A stretch of 64,000 nt of DNA from assembly GCF_000425705.1 (NCBI RefSeq), contig NZ_AUDY01000014.1, forward strand, positions 124,001 through 188,000, written 5' to 3'. The notes beneath the pieces are model-generated. The model was given only the letters and a program-made list of their open reading frames with translations. It had not been told where the DNA came from and did not search any database. Position numbers and translations under genes: made by a program. The DNA comes from Halobacillus kuroshimensis DSM 18393 (GTDB lineage Bacteria > Bacillota > Bacilli > Bacillales > Halobacillaceae). This document shows, piece after piece, positions 23,179-35,720 of this stretch (its first letter is position 1; each line of letters begins with the position of its first letter).

Positions 23179-23958
23179 ATGGCAGGATCAACATTAGAAA
23201 TTAAAGATCTTCACGTAGAGATTGAAGGTCAGGAAATCCTTAAAGGTGTAAACTTAACAATCAACGGCGGTGAATTCCACGCAGTTATGGGACCAAACGG
23301 AACAGGTAAGTCCACATTGTCCTCTGCAATTATGGGGCATCCGAAGTATGAAGTAACCAAAGGTGAAATCATCCTTGATGGTGAAAACGTACTGGAGATG
23401 GAAGTAGACGAGCGTGCGAAAGCCGGCTTGTTCCTGGCCATGCAGTACCCGAGTGAAATCAGCGGTGTAACCAACTCCGACTTCCTGCGTTCTTCCATTA
23501 ACGCTCACCGTGAAGAAGGTGATGAAATATCTCTTATGAAATTCATCAAAGAGATGGACAACACAATGGATACGCTTGAAATGGACAAGAACATGGCTCA
23601 GCGTTACTTGAACGAAGGTTTCTCCGGTGGTGAGAAAAAACGTAACGAAATTCTGCAGCTTATGATGATTCAGCCGGCGATTGCCATCCTGGATGAGATT
23701 GATTCCGGTCTGGATATCGATGCTCTTAAAGTCGTTTCCAAAGGGATCAACGAAATGCGCAACGACTCCTTCGGCTGCCTGATCATCACTCACTACCAGC
23801 GTCTATTGAACTACATCACTCCTGATAAAGTACACGTGATGATGCAGGGTCGTATTGTGAAGTCCGGTGGTCCGGAACTTTCCCAGCGCCTTGAAGAAGA
23901 AGGATACGACTGGATCAAGCAGGAGCTTGGCATCGAAGACGAAACGGTCAACGCGTAA
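23179..23958 (+). CDS. sufC: Fe-S cluster assembly ATPase
   Basis: A 259-residue ABC-type ATPase. Walker A GPNGTGKST, signature FSGGEKKRNEI, Walker B AIAILDEIDSGLDID, and the His switch ITHYQRLL. It drives the SufBCD scaffold that builds Fe-S clusters. The start follows GGAGG. First gene of sufC-D-S-U-B, the sole house-keeping Fe-S machinery of bacilli. Confidence 0.96.
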   Translation: MAGSTLEIKDLHVEIEGQEILKGVNLTINGGEFHAVMGPNGTGKSTLSSAIMGHPKYEVTKGEIILDGENVLEMEVDERAKAGLFLAMQYPSEISGVTNSDFLRSSINAHREEGDEISLMKFIKEMDNTMDTLEMDKNMAQRYLNEGFSGGEKKRNEILQLMMIQPAIAILDEIDSGLDIDALKVVSKGINEMRNDSFGCLIITHYQRLLNYITPDKVHVMMQGRIVKSGGPELSQRLEEEGYDWIKQELGIEDETVNA

Positions 23959-23976
23959 TAAGATAGGAGGGTAACC

Positions 23977-26937
<2,961 letters not shown>

Positions 26938-26970
26938 AGCTTTTGCCAATACCAAAAGGAGGTATGTACC

Positions 26971-28368
26971 ATGGCCAAAAAAGCGCCAGAAGTGGGAGAG
27001 TACCAATATGGTTTCCACGAAAAAGACGTATCCATTTTCCGTACACAGAAAGGTTTGACGAAGGAAGTCGTTGAACAAATTTCTAATTATAAAGAAGAGC
27101 CGAAGTGGATGCTTGATTTCCGCCTGAAGTCTCTTGAGCAGTTCTATAAAATGCCGATGCCACAGTGGGGCGGCGACCTCCAGGAACTGAACTTTGATGA
27201 TATTACGTATTACGTAAAACCATCTGAGCGTTCCGAGCGTTCGTGGGATGAAGTTCCGGAAGAAATCAAGAATACGTTCGACCGTCTTGGAATTCCGGAA
27301 GCGGAGCAGAAATACCTTGCCGGTGTATCTGCCCAGTATGAATCCGAAGTGGTTTATCACAACATGGAGAAAGACCTGGAAGATATGGGTGTAATCTTTA
27401 AGGATACCGATTCAGCTCTTAAAGAAAACGAGGACCTTTTCAAAGAATATTTCGGAAAAGTCATTCCTCCATCCGACAACAAATTCTCAGCGTTGAACTC
27501 TGCGGTTTGGTCCGGTGGATCCTTCATCTATGTTCCGAAAAATACGAAGGTGGAAACGCCGCTTCAGGCCTACTTCCGTATCAACTCTGAAAATATGGGA
27601 CAGTTCGAGCGTACGCTGATCATTGCTGACGAAGGTTCTTCCGTCCACTATGTAGAAGGTTGTACAGCTCCTACGTATTCGTCCAGCTCGCTGCACAGTG
27701 CGGTCGTTGAAATTTTCGTTAAGGATAATGCGTACTGCCGTTATACAACGATCCAGAACTGGGCCAACAACGTCTACAACCTTGTTACGAAGCGTGCGGT
27801 TGCTGAGTCCAATGCAACGATGGAATGGGTCGACGGTAACCTCGGTTCCAAGTTGACGATGAAATATCCAGCTGTCCTTCTTAAAGGAGAAGGGGCTCGC
27901 GGTATGACGTTGTCCATCGCCCTTGCTGGTAAAGGCCAGCACCAGGATGCCGGTGCGAAAATGCACCACCTGGCGCCGAACACGTCTTCTACTATCGTAT
28001 CCAAATCCATCTCCAAGCATGGTGGTAAAGTAACCTACCGCGGAATCGTCCAGTTCGGCCGGAAAGCTGAAGGCGCACGTTCCAACGTTGAGTGCGATAC
28101 GCTCATTATGGATAACGAATCTACGTCAGATACGATTCCATACAACGAAATCATGAACGAGAACATCTCTCTCGAGCACGAAGCGAAAGTTTCCAAAGTG
28201 TCTGAAGAGCAGTTGTTCTACTTGATGAGCCGTGGTATTTCTGAAGAGGAAGCAACAGAAATGATCGTGATGGGCTTCATCGAGCCATTCACGAAAGAAC
28301 TTCCAATGGAATATGCCGTTGAAATGAACCGCCTGATCAAATTTGAAATGGAAGGTTCCATCGGTTAA
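26971..28368 (+). CDS. sufB: Fe-S cluster assembly protein SufB
   Basis: A 465-residue scaffold. Conserved segments are [42 protein letters not shown] (the cluster-region Cys), [22 protein letters not shown] and [20 protein letters not shown]. It binds the nascent cluster with SufD and SufC. The start follows AAAGGAGG. Last gene of the operon, followed by a strong terminator. Confidence 0.96.
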   Translation: MAKKAPEVGEYQYGFHEKDVSIFRTQKGLTKEVVEQISNYKEEPKWMLDFRLKSLEQFYKMPMPQWGGDLQELNFDDITYYVKPSERSERSWDEVPEEIKNTFDRLGIPEAEQKYLAGVSAQYESEVVYHNMEKDLEDMGVIFKDTDSALKENEDLFKEYFGKVIPPSDNKFSALNSAVWSGGSFIYVPKNTKVETPLQAYFRINSENMGQFERTLIIADEGSSVHYVEGCTAPTYSSSSLHSAVVEIFVKDNAYCRYTTIQNWANNVYNLVTKRAVAESNATMEWVDGNLGSKLTMKYPAVLLKGEGARGMTLSIALAGKGQHQDAGAKMHHLAPNTSSTIVSKSISKHGGKVTYRGIVQFGRKAEGARSNVECDTLIMDNESTSDTIPYNEIMNENISLEHEAKVSKVSEEQLFYLMSRGISEEEATEMIVMGFIEPFTKELPMEYAVEMNRLIKFEMEGSIG

Positions 28369-28379
28369 TTGAATACAGA

Positions 28380-28412
28380 AACCGCACAGATTCCGATCTG
28401 TGCGGTTTTTTT
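28380..28412 (+). terminator. Terminator of the suf operon
   Basis: AACCGCACAGA pairs with TCTGTGCGGTT across TTCCGA and is followed by a T-run. Confidence 0.92.
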
Positions 28413-28514
28413 GTGGGCAGACACAGAAAGGAGAGGCAGAAGCGGCCAGGATGTTTTATGAATAGAAAACATGATACTATAATATTATCTATAATGAGTT
28501 GAGGAAGGTCCCTT

Positions 28515-29327
28515 ATGTTTCTTTTAATGTTTTTGATTGGTGTTGTGACGGCTTTAGTGGGGAGCATCGCCGGCCTCGGCGGCGGTGTTATTTTAGTTCC
28601 TGTGCTCCTCTTTTTAGCCGATCATCTTCCATCCTTTGACTGGGTGAGTCCCCAGTCCATCGTTGGAGTTTCACTGGTCGTTATGATTTTCACCGGTATG
28701 TCGTCGACGATCTCGTATATCCGGCATAACCGTGTGGATAAAAAAATCGGCTTTATCTTTTTATATGGAAGTATTCCTGGAGGCATCTTCGGTTCCTGGC
28801 TGAATCAATTTTTTAAGACAGACGGGTTCTCTTTGTTTTTTGGAATTGTGATGATACTTGTTTCTCTATTGTTTTTTATTCCGAGGAGACCACCGGGCAC
28901 ACCGTTGTTCACAAGCGGGATAAAAAGAGAGAGAACCATAAATGGACAAACGTATACCTATCAAATGCCTCTATGGCTGGGGCTTTCCTTGTCATTTGCT
29001 GTTGGCATGCTCTCCGGTCTGCTCGGCATCGGCGGCGGTTCTTTGATGGTGCCTGCGATGATTCTGCTGCTGAATATTCCTCCGCATATCGCGACGGCTA
29101 CATCGATGTTTATGATTTTCTTTGCCAGCATCACGAGTTCAGCCACCCATATTGCAATGGGGCATGTGGACTGGGCCGTCACGCTCTGGTTTATTCCGGG
29201 AGCCTATGCAGGAGGGATGCTTGGAGCTAAAATCAACCGTCACCTGAACGGGAAAGCAGTGGAATGGTTCTTAAGGATTCTGCTGATTATGATAGGGATA
29301 CGCTTAATCTGGCAAGGGTTAGGGTGA
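28515..29327 (+). CDS. TSUP/TauE-SafE family permease
   Basis: A 270-residue membrane protein with about eight helices and the internal repeat typical of TSUP proteins: SIAGLGGGVILVPVLLF and GLLGIGGGSLMVPAMILL. Members move sulfite, sulfoacetate, thiosulfate or similar anions. Its place just after suf suggests a sulfur compound, but this is weak evidence. The start follows GAGGAAGG. It is nine bases ahead of the 5'-nucleotidase gene, with which it may share a transcript. Confidence 0.85.
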   Translation: MFLLMFLIGVVTALVGSIAGLGGGVILVPVLLFLADHLPSFDWVSPQSIVGVSLVVMIFTGMSSTISYIRHNRVDKKIGFIFLYGSIPGGIFGSWLNQFFKTDGFSLFFGIVMILVSLLFFIPRRPPGTPLFTSGIKRERTINGQTYTYQMPLWLGLSLSFAVGMLSGLLGIGGGSLMVPAMILLLNIPPHIATATSMFMIFFASITSSATHIAMGHVDWAVTLWFIPGAYAGGMLGAKINRHLNGKAVEWFLRILLIMIGIRLIWQGLG

Positions 29328-29335
29328 GGAGACTG

Positions 29336-30724
29336 ATGATGAAGGAAAAACTGCACGTATACTATACAAGTGATCTTCATAGTCACTTTGAGAATTGGCC
29401 CCAGATTGTCGGCTATTTTCGAGAGAAGAAAAAAATCCATGATCAAAAAGGGGAAGACTACTGGCTGTTGGATAACGGCGATCACGTCGACCGTTTTCAT
29501 CCTATAACCGAAGGATTGATGGGCAAGGGAAACGTTGACCTATTGAATCAGGCTGGTTATTCCGTAGCGACCCTAGGAAATAACGAAGGGATTACACTTG
29601 CCAAAGAGGACCTTCATAAACTCTATGACGAAGCGGACTTTCAAGTGGTCTGTGCCAATCTGGAGTGCTTGGAATCTCCTGCACCGGAATGGCTCAAACC
29701 GTATCATATCCTCCACTCCAGCAAAGGCACGAGGGTAGCCGTCATTGGTTTGACTGCTCCTTTCCAAGCCTTTTATCAGAAACTTGGATGGGATGTCCAT
29801 TCACCATATGACTGGCTGGATAAGCTGCTGCCGGAAGTGAAGGAGAAAGCAGACATCGTCGTTCTATTATCCCACCTTGGGATTAATGAAGATGAAGAAA
29901 TCGCACGAAGGTACAATGGAATTGATCTCATTATCGGAGGCCACACGCATCACCTTTTTCAAAACGGCGAGCTTGTAGAAGGTACGCTGCTGACAGCCGC
30001 TGGGAAGCACGGTACCCATCTTGGGGAGGTGCTGTTGGAATGGGACCACAAGGCCGGTGAAATCACGAGGAAGGAAGCTTATGCGGTTCCTACAGAGCAG
30101 ATGAGAAAAGACGATCAGGTGACCGAATACTTAAGGCAGATCCGTGGGGAGGCTGTCCGCCGTCTGGAAACCCCTGTAGCCTATTTGGAAGAGGCGATGC
30201 ATATTGCCTGGTTCCAGGACAGTCCGCTTATGTCCAGACTTACAGAGCAGCTCCGCACATGGACTTCATCTGATATAGCCATGTTGAATGCAGGCGTTCT
30301 TCTGGACCATCTGCCGGCAGGGGATATTACGTATGAGGACGTTCACCGGATCTGTCCGCATCCGATGAATCCATGCAAGGTGGAGTTAAGAGGAGATGAA
30401 CTTCTTGAAGTCATCCGCGCTGCTCATACGAAGAAGTTGACAGAAATCCGCCTGAAAGGATTCGGATTCAGAGGAGAAGTCATAGGCAGAATGGTTTTTG
30501 CCGGCATTGATATTGAACGACGGCAGGATGAGGACGGAGAAGAGCGTGTGGTTCAAGTGCTGTACAACGGCAGGCCTGTGGAATACGATCAGACGTACAC
30601 CTTTGCTACAGCGGATACATTTACGTTCGGTCGTTTCTTCCCTGAAATTGCTTATGCAGAAACGAAGCAATATTTTATGCCGGAACTCTTACGTGATTTA
30701 CTGAAAAAAGAACTGACACAATAA
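29336..30724 (+). CDS. yunD: 5'-nucleotidase/2',3'-cyclic phosphodiesterase family (YunD)
   Basis: A 462-residue two-domain metallophosphatase. The N-terminal domain has the metal-binding motifs YTSDLHSHFENW, DNGDHVDR, TLGNNEG, LSHLGINEDE and GGHTHH. The C-terminal 5'-nucleotidase domain has TFGRFFPEI near its end. There is no signal peptide, so it acts in the cytoplasm, unlike UshA. ATG 29336 or 29339 follows GTGAGGAG; the in-frame start at 29264 lies in the permease gene. Confidence 0.88.
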   Translation: MMKEKLHVYYTSDLHSHFENWPQIVGYFREKKKIHDQKGEDYWLLDNGDHVDRFHPITEGLMGKGNVDLLNQAGYSVATLGNNEGITLAKEDLHKLYDEADFQVVCANLECLESPAPEWLKPYHILHSSKGTRVAVIGLTAPFQAFYQKLGWDVHSPYDWLDKLLPEVKEKADIVVLLSHLGINEDEEIARRYNGIDLIIGGHTHHLFQNGELVEGTLLTAAGKHGTHLGEVLLEWDHKAGEITRKEAYAVPTEQMRKDDQVTEYLRQIRGEAVRRLETPVAYLEEAMHIAWFQDSPLMSRLTEQLRTWTSSDIAMLNAGVLLDHLPAGDITYEDVHRICPHPMNPCKVELRGDELLEVIRAAHTKKLTEIRLKGFGFRGEVIGRMVFAGIDIERRQDEDGEERVVQVLYNGRPVEYDQTYTFATADTFTFGRFFPEIAYAETKQYFMPELLRDLLKKELTQ

Positions 30725-30728
30725 AGCG

Positions 30729-30768
30729 TTCACCCCCTTGCCATGAATAAAAGCTGCAAGGGGGTGAA
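30729..30768. terminator. Inverted repeat after yunD
   Basis: TTCACCCCCTTGC (30729-30741) pairs with GCAAGGGGGTGAA (30756-30768) across a 14-base loop. No T-run follows, so it may be a terminator of low efficiency or an mRNA 3'-end stabiliser. Confidence 0.5.
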
Positions 30769-30889
30769 TTGATATCAGTTACCTATGCAGCAGGCATATA
30801 AAGAAACTCTCTATTTTCTGAAGCAGGGACTATCTTTTGTGATTAGAGAAAGGGCGCTCCTCATATATATAGAAGGGGAGGGTGCCTGT

Positions 30890-31666
30890 ATGCCTAAAAA
30901 CCGAGTGACCAAACGATCGACCATCGGCAGGCGGATTGTCATCAGCCTGTTGTTTTTCGCCCTTTTCACGGTGCTGAGTCTCTGGTATATCAACAGAGGG
31001 GTTACGCCAGCGCTGGTCGAGATTGCTGAAACGAAAGCCCAGCAGCTGGCAAGAGATGCCATTAATGAAGCGGTAAGCAAACAGATTGCAGAGGATCTGC
31101 AATTTAATGATTTGGTGAAAATGGAAAAGGATGATCAGGGAAATGTTGTTTATATGGGTTGGAATTCTGTGCTTGTCAACAGAGCTCTGCGGGATACCAC
31201 CATCAGGGTTCAAAATTTCCTGAAGCGGATGGAACTAGGGGAACTACCGATGGAGGATACGACACTGGAACCGGATCTCGATCCAGACCGTACTCCGGAA
31301 GAGCAGGGGGAGCAGCCGGCAACACTCATTGAACTTCCGATTGGGATGGCTACCAACAACAGTCTGCTTGCCAACCTTGGACCCAAGGTACCTGTACAGC
31401 TGCGTGTCATCGGAGATGTTCAGTCTGAAGTAGATATTGAAATGACGGAATACGGGATCAATGCCGCCTTGTTTGAATTGACCATCCACTTTGAGGTGAA
31501 TGTCAGAATCGTCATCCCCTTTTCCACAGAAACGACGGTCGTCACCAACAATATTCCAATTGACCAGGCTACCATTCTCGGGGAAGTGCCGGAATATTTC
31601 GGAGGCATGTCCGGAGGCGACGGTGGGAATCCTTCGTTCTCCCTTCCGATGGAACCCTTGCAATAA
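30890..31666 (+). CDS. yunB: Sporulation protein YunB
   Basis: A 258-residue protein with one N-terminal membrane helix (about 16-38) after a basic head. A conserved segment follows that begins RGVTPALVEIAETKAQQLARD, has a central acidic/proline-rich linker, and ends in a domain with GPKVPVQLRVIGDV and VPEYFGG. YunB is a mother-cell sporulation protein in B. subtilis of unclear function. ATG 30890 follows GGGGAGGG; the earlier in-frame ATG at 30785 has no site. lytH, the usual neighbour, is 4.5 kb away here. Confidence 0.88.
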   Translation: MPKNRVTKRSTIGRRIVISLLFFALFTVLSLWYINRGVTPALVEIAETKAQQLARDAINEAVSKQIAEDLQFNDLVKMEKDDQGNVVYMGWNSVLVNRALRDTTIRVQNFLKRMELGELPMEDTTLEPDLDPDRTPEEQGEQPATLIELPIGMATNNSLLANLGPKVPVQLRVIGDVQSEVDIEMTEYGINAALFELTIHFEVNVRIVIPFSTETTVVTNNIPIDQATILGEVPEYFGGMSGGDGGNPSFSLPMEPLQ

Positions 31667-31717
31667 TGGCCGGTCACTGGTACAATACCAAAGAACTGAA
31701 TATGCGTGACCTTATCA

Positions 31718-31902
31718 GATCGGTGAGGTAGAGGCGCAGGCATCATGAGTAGCTGATGGGAGTTTGACAAGCCGGGATCATTAGTGAAAGGGAGGGCCTG
31801 CCGAAGTGTGGCTTAACACGTCAAGTTTTGACACGCTGGTGTATACCTGAAGAAGGCATACACTGTCATGCATGCTTTTGGGTGCATGGGGCGCTACTGA
31901 TC
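31718..31902 (+). promoter_or_regulatory. Lysine riboswitch (L-box) aptamer
   Basis: The lysine-aptamer blocks are present in order: GGTGAGGTAGAGGCGC, ATCATGAGTAGCTGATGGGA, GTGAAAGGGAGGGCCTGCCGAAG, the P4 loop region AAGTTTTGACACGC, GCATGCATGC-like P5 and the closing GGGCGCTACTGATC. P1 pairs GATC...GGT with ACTGATC. It precedes the NhaC-family gene. Confidence 0.88.
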
Positions 31903-31932
31903 GAAATGGAGGATAATCAAGTTGTCTGCAGA

Positions 31933-31965
31933 CAGTGATGGATTATTTTCTGTCATTGTTTTTTT
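31933..31965 (+). terminator. Lysine-riboswitch expression-platform terminator
   Basis: CAGTGATGG pairs, with three G-T wobbles, with CTGTCATTG across ATTATTTT and is followed by TTTTTTT. It would form when lysine is bound. Confidence 0.6.
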
Positions 31966-32038
31966 ATTTTATTCCTCATTTTATACCCACCAGTAGCCTT
32001 CCATTCCCGTAACATCAAGATATACGGAGGGGAAACAC

Positions 32039-33589
32039 ATGGAAGGAACCATCTTTTCTTTAGTTCCAGCAATACTTATGCTTATCCTTGTCTTAGTCAC
32101 AAGGCGCGTCATCTTGTCCCTTGGGATAGGGATTATCGTCGGAGCATTCATGCTCACACAAATGGATATTGGAGCAGGTCTGGGCTTGATCTGGTCTATA
32201 TTTGCCGGTATTTTCGTCAGCGAAGGGGCATTAAACACAGGGAATCTATATCTCTTGTCCTTTTTATTTCTGCTCGGAGTCGCCACAGCCTTTATGACGG
32301 CCTCCGGAGGCAGCCGTGCTTTCGGTAAGTGGGCCGTTGAAAGGATCCGGACGAGAAAAGGGGCCAAGCTTGTTCCGTCCATTCTAGGTATCATCATTTT
32401 TATTGATGACTACTTTAATGCTCTTGCAGTCGGACAGGTCGCACGTCCTGTAACAGATCGCTATAAAGTATCCAGAGCAAAACTGGCCTACTATATTGAC
32501 TCCACTTCAGCGCCGATTACGGTCATATCACCGATATCCAGCTGGGGGGCTTATATTATCGGGACGATTGGCAGTATTCTTGCGGCCAATGAGATTTCGA
32601 ACTATCAGGCTTTTGAAGCTTTCGTTCTTATGATCCCGGCAAACTTCTATGTATTTGCTGCACTGCTTCTCGTATTTTTGACGATTTATCTTCGTCTGGA
32701 TATTGGTCCGATGAAAGCGCATGAAAACAGAGCCAAGGATACAGGCGAGCTTCACAACCCGGATAGGGGGGATGTGCCCGGCGACTTGAATAATGAATTC
32801 AAGGAGCATGATAACGGGAAGATTTCTCACTTAATCTGGCCGATTGTAACTTTGATCATCGGTACAGTCGGAATGATGGTATATACAGGAATTCAAAGTT
32901 CAGAAGGAACCGCGGATATCCTTTCCATCTTTGCTAATACGAACGTAAACATTTCCTTGTTTGCCGGAGGAATCATTAGTGTGGTCACAGCCCTGGTTTT
33001 ATATGTCGGGCAGCCGTCACCGAAATCCGGTTTGCTGCACGTATTTCTTCAAGGGTTAAAAGCAATGCTGCCGGCGATCTACATTCTGATTGCTGCCTGG
33101 ATGATCGGCGACATTATCAGCCGCCTGCAGACAGGTGAATATCTCGCCCAGCAGTTCAGCCAGGCGGATATTAACATTTCCTATCTGCCTTTAATAATCT
33201 TCCTGTTATCTGGTTTTATGGCCTTGTCTACAGGAACGTCGTGGGGAACCTTTGGAATTATGCTTCCGATTGCAGGTGAGATCGCTGCCGTAACGGACCC
33301 ATCCTTCCTTTTGCCTGCACTATCCGCCGTGCTTGCGGGTTCTGTATTCGGAGATCACTGCTCACCGATTTCTGATACGACAATTCTTTCGTCCACAGGG
33401 GCGGGAGCCAATCACATTGATCACGTATTGACGCAGCTTCCATATGCCATCATTGCAGCGGTGGCTGCTTCAGTCGGCTATGTTGTACTGGGCCTTACAG
33501 GGCAGGTTTGGGTGCCGCTGCTGCTGTCCCTTATCATTGTTCTCATAACAGCACTGATCATTCATAAACTGAATCCTGAAAAAGGATAG
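32039..33589 (+). CDS. NhaC-family transporter under lysine-riboswitch control (LysW-like)
   Basis: A 516-residue membrane protein with 11 or 12 helices. Conserved NhaC-like segments are IIIFIDDYFNALAVGQ, YYIDSTSAPITVISPISSWG and GSVFGDHCSPISDTTILSS. The superfamily is annotated as Na+/H+ antiporter, but members with a lysine riboswitch have been proposed to be lysine transporters (LysW). Here the aptamer 137 bp upstream makes lysine movement, rather than sodium export, the better guess. The start follows GGAGGGG. Two terminators in tandem end the unit. Confidence 0.85.
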   Translation: MEGTIFSLVPAILMLILVLVTRRVILSLGIGIIVGAFMLTQMDIGAGLGLIWSIFAGIFVSEGALNTGNLYLLSFLFLLGVATAFMTASGGSRAFGKWAVERIRTRKGAKLVPSILGIIIFIDDYFNALAVGQVARPVTDRYKVSRAKLAYYIDSTSAPITVISPISSWGAYIIGTIGSILAANEISNYQAFEAFVLMIPANFYVFAALLLVFLTIYLRLDIGPMKAHENRAKDTGELHNPDRGDVPGDLNNEFKEHDNGKISHLIWPIVTLIIGTVGMMVYTGIQSSEGTADILSIFANTNVNISLFAGGIISVVTALVLYVGQPSPKSGLLHVFLQGLKAMLPAIYILIAAWMIGDIISRLQTGEYLAQQFSQADINISYLPLIIFLLSGFMALSTGTSWGTFGIMLPIAGEIAAVTDPSFLLPALSAVLAGSVFGDHCSPISDTTILSSTGAGANHIDHVLTQLPYAIIAAVAASVGYVVLGLTGQVWVPLLLSLIIVLITALIIHKLNPEKG

Positions 33590-33606
33590 AAAAAATGATG
33601 AGTTGA

Positions 33607-33651
33607 AAAGAGGAGGAACTTCTATTTATTAGAAGTTCCTCCTCTTTATTC
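33607..33651 (+). terminator. Terminator 1 after the lysine-regulated transporter
   Basis: AAAGAGGAGGAACTTCT pairs with its exact complement across ATTTATT. The T-run is short. Confidence 0.85.
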
Positions 33652-33670
33652 TCCAACACTTTACAAGTTG

Positions 33671-33703
33671 AAAGGCAGAGGAAGCATCCCTCTGCCTTTT
33701 TCA
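33671..33703 (+). terminator. Terminator 2 after the lysine-regulated transporter
   Basis: AAAGGCAGAGG pairs with CCTCTGCCTTT across AAGCATC, followed by TTTT. Confidence 0.82.
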
Positions 33704-33732
33704 TTCCTAAGTCCTAAGACTTCCTAATCTGG

Positions 33733-33747
33733 TATTTTCTGAAAATT
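33733..33747. promoter_or_regulatory. CodY box 1 upstream of the NSS symporter
   Basis: TATTTTCTGAAAATT differs from the CodY consensus AATTTTCWGAAAATT at one position. It lies just upstream of the -35 element at 33759. Confidence 0.75.
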
Positions 33748-33758
33748 GAAAAATTCTT

Positions 33759-33787
33759 TTGACAAGCCACTGCGCTGTCGTTATAAT
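33759..33787 (+). promoter_or_regulatory. Sigma-A promoter of the NSS symporter
   Basis: TTGACA, exactly 17 bases, TATAAT: a consensus promoter about 70 bp before the start codon, flanked by CodY-like boxes. Confidence 0.88.
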
Positions 33788-33795
33788 TTAAACAG

Positions 33796-33810
33796 AATTA
33801 TCAGAAAAAT
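33796..33810. promoter_or_regulatory. CodY-like box 2 downstream of the promoter
   Basis: AATTATCAGAAAAAT matches the CodY consensus at 13 of 15 positions and lies over the expected transcription start. Confidence 0.6.
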
Positions 33811-33858
33811 AAAAATTGAGGGACATTAACCGACGTTCCTCTCAGGGAGGTCTTTCAC

Positions 33859-35385
33859 ATGGAAAATCGCGCACAATGGGGTACACGTGCCGGATTTATC
33901 CTGGCAGCCGTAGGTTCTGCCATTGGTTTGGGGAACATTTGGCGTTTTCCGGCTGTAGCTTATGAAAACGGAGGCGGAGCATTTTTTATTCCTTATTTGT
34001 TTGCTCTTCTAACCGCAGGTATTCCACTATTGATCATGGAGTTCACCATCGGTCATAAGTACCGTGGATCTGCACCGTTGTCCTTTTTCCGGATGAGCAG
34101 AAAAACAGAGTGGATCGGCTGGTGGGGTGTGCTGGTTGCGTTTGTTATATCCACTTATTATGCGGTCATTATCGGATGGGCAATTTCCTACAGTGTATTT
34201 TCTTTCAATCTATCATGGGGTGATGATACCGAAGGCTTTTTATTCAGTGACTATCTGCAATTATCTGTTAATCCCGGCGAGACCGGAAGCCTTGTCCCAG
34301 GTGTCCTGATTCCTCTGCTCATTGTATGGGTGATTACACTTGGGGTCCTGTTCAAGGGAGTCAAAAAGGGAATTGAGACAGCGAACAAAATCTTCATTCC
34401 TACGCTTGTCGTCCTTTTCATGATTATCGTGATACGTGCCCTTACACTTCCTGGAGCTGCGCAGGGTCTTCAGGCCTTTTTCGAACCGAATTTCTCAGCG
34501 ATCATGGATAGTTCGGTATGGGTGGCTGCCTATGGGCAGATTTTCTTCAGTCTTTCCATTGCCTTTGCTATTATGATTACTTATTCCAGTTATCTTCCGA
34601 AAAAATCGGATATTACTAATAACGCGTTTATTGCTGGTTTCAGTAATTCAGGCTTTGAATTACTTGCTGGTATTGGAGTATTCGCCGCCCTTGGCTTCAT
34701 GGCCTCCCAGAGTGGAGTTCCTGTAAACGAAGTCGTAAGCGGCGGAGTGGGACTGGCCTTTGTCGTTTTCCCGCAGATCATTAATGAATTTCCTGCTTTG
34801 AATGGGTTGTTCGGATTTTTATTCTTCCTCTCCCTTGTACTTGCAGGGCTGTCTTCACTGATTTCCATCTCTGAAACGTATGTCGCAGGGATCAGCGAGA
34901 AGTTTGGTATTTCCAGAACGAAAGCTGTAGCCTTTGGAGGCGGAACAGCAGCCGTTATCTCACTGTTGTTTGCTACGCAGGGTGGGTTGTTCTTCCTGGA
35001 TGCTGCCGACTACTTCATCAACCAGTTTGGTGTCGCCTTCGTCGGGCTTGTCGAAGTCGTAGTCATTGCCTGGTTCCTTCGTAAGCTCAATGATTTTCAG
35101 TCGCACGCCAATGAAATATCCGATATCCGTCTCGGAACATGGTGGAAAGTGTCCCTTGGACTTATTACACCACTCGTACTTGGATATATGATGTTCGACC
35201 TGTTTAAAACGAACCTGGCGAAAGAGTTCGACACAGATACAGGAAACTACGAAGGATATGCAGATGGGTTCATTCTTTTCGGTGGCTGGTTTGTGGCAGC
35301 GTTCGCCCTCATCGTCGGAGTGTTGATGATGTTTAAACGCTGGAACGCCAAAGCTTTCGAAGAGGAAAAAAAGGAGGTAAGCTGA
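33859..35385 (+). CDS. Neurotransmitter:sodium symporter family (amino acid uptake)
   Basis: A 508-residue membrane protein of the NSS/SNF family with 11 or 12 helices. The N-terminal sodium/substrate motif GSAIGLGNIWRFP is intact, followed by NGGGAFFIPYL, and the Na1/Na2 helix appears at SSLISISETYVAG. Bacterial members import amino acids with sodium. The downstream 32-residue protein resembles MetS, the small subunit of the MetPS methionine transporter. CodY boxes around a consensus promoter suggest repression in rich medium. The start follows GGGAGG. Confidence 0.9.
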   Translation: MENRAQWGTRAGFILAAVGSAIGLGNIWRFPAVAYENGGGAFFIPYLFALLTAGIPLLIMEFTIGHKYRGSAPLSFFRMSRKTEWIGWWGVLVAFVISTYYAVIIGWAISYSVFSFNLSWGDDTEGFLFSDYLQLSVNPGETGSLVPGVLIPLLIVWVITLGVLFKGVKKGIETANKIFIPTLVVLFMIIVIRALTLPGAAQGLQAFFEPNFSAIMDSSVWVAAYGQIFFSLSIAFAIMITYSSYLPKKSDITNNAFIAGFSNSGFELLAGIGVFAALGFMASQSGVPVNEVVSGGVGLAFVVFPQIINEFPALNGLFGFLFFLSLVLAGLSSLISISETYVAGISEKFGISRTKAVAFGGGTAAVISLLFATQGGLFFLDAADYFINQFGVAFVGLVEVVVIAWFLRKLNDFQSHANEISDIRLGTWWKVSLGLITPLVLGYMMFDLFKTNLAKEFDTDTGNYEGYADGFILFGGWFVAAFALIVGVLMMFKRWNAKAFEEEKKEVS

Positions 35386-35386
35386 C

Positions 35387-35485
35387 ATGACAGCAGGTGC
35401 AGTAATTACCATGGTTATCGGAATGGTTGTCATCTGGGGAGGTCTGGCAGCGAGCATTACGAACGCTGTGAAAAAAGCTAAATAA
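35387..35485 (+). CDS. MetS-family small subunit of the NSS transporter
   Basis: A 32-residue membrane peptide, one base after the stop of the symporter. A single hydrophobic helix (AVITMVIGMVVIWGGLAASI) is followed by a basic tail (TNAVKKAK), which is the form of MetS needed by MetP in Corynebacterium. The site AAGGAGG lies at the end of the symporter gene, so the two are coupled. It is too short for most gene finders. The terminator at 35488 ends the operon. Confidence 0.88.
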   Translation: MTAGAVITMVIGMVVIWGGLAASITNAVKKAK

Positions 35486-35487
35486 TC

Positions 35488-35515
35488 AAAGGCGCCGCAT
35501 CAGCGGCGCCTTTTA
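35488..35515 (+). terminator. Terminator of the NSS-MetS operon
   Basis: AAAGGCGCCGC pairs with GCGGCGCCTTT across ATCA, followed by TT. Confidence 0.9.
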
Positions 35516-35720
35516 GTTTGTGTCATGATCGAGCGTTTCACTTGCCCTTTCAAGAAGTGTGATCAATTTCTTTCCGCAGATGAAGGTATCCAAGGAAAAA
35601 TCATATTAAACCGCCACACGCGTGCGAAGTCTGTCTCCCTATTAACTAATGTTTGTACTTTTCTGATTTTTCTTTTAAAATTATATCGAATTTGATTATA
35701 TATTTTGTAGGGGGTTCAGT

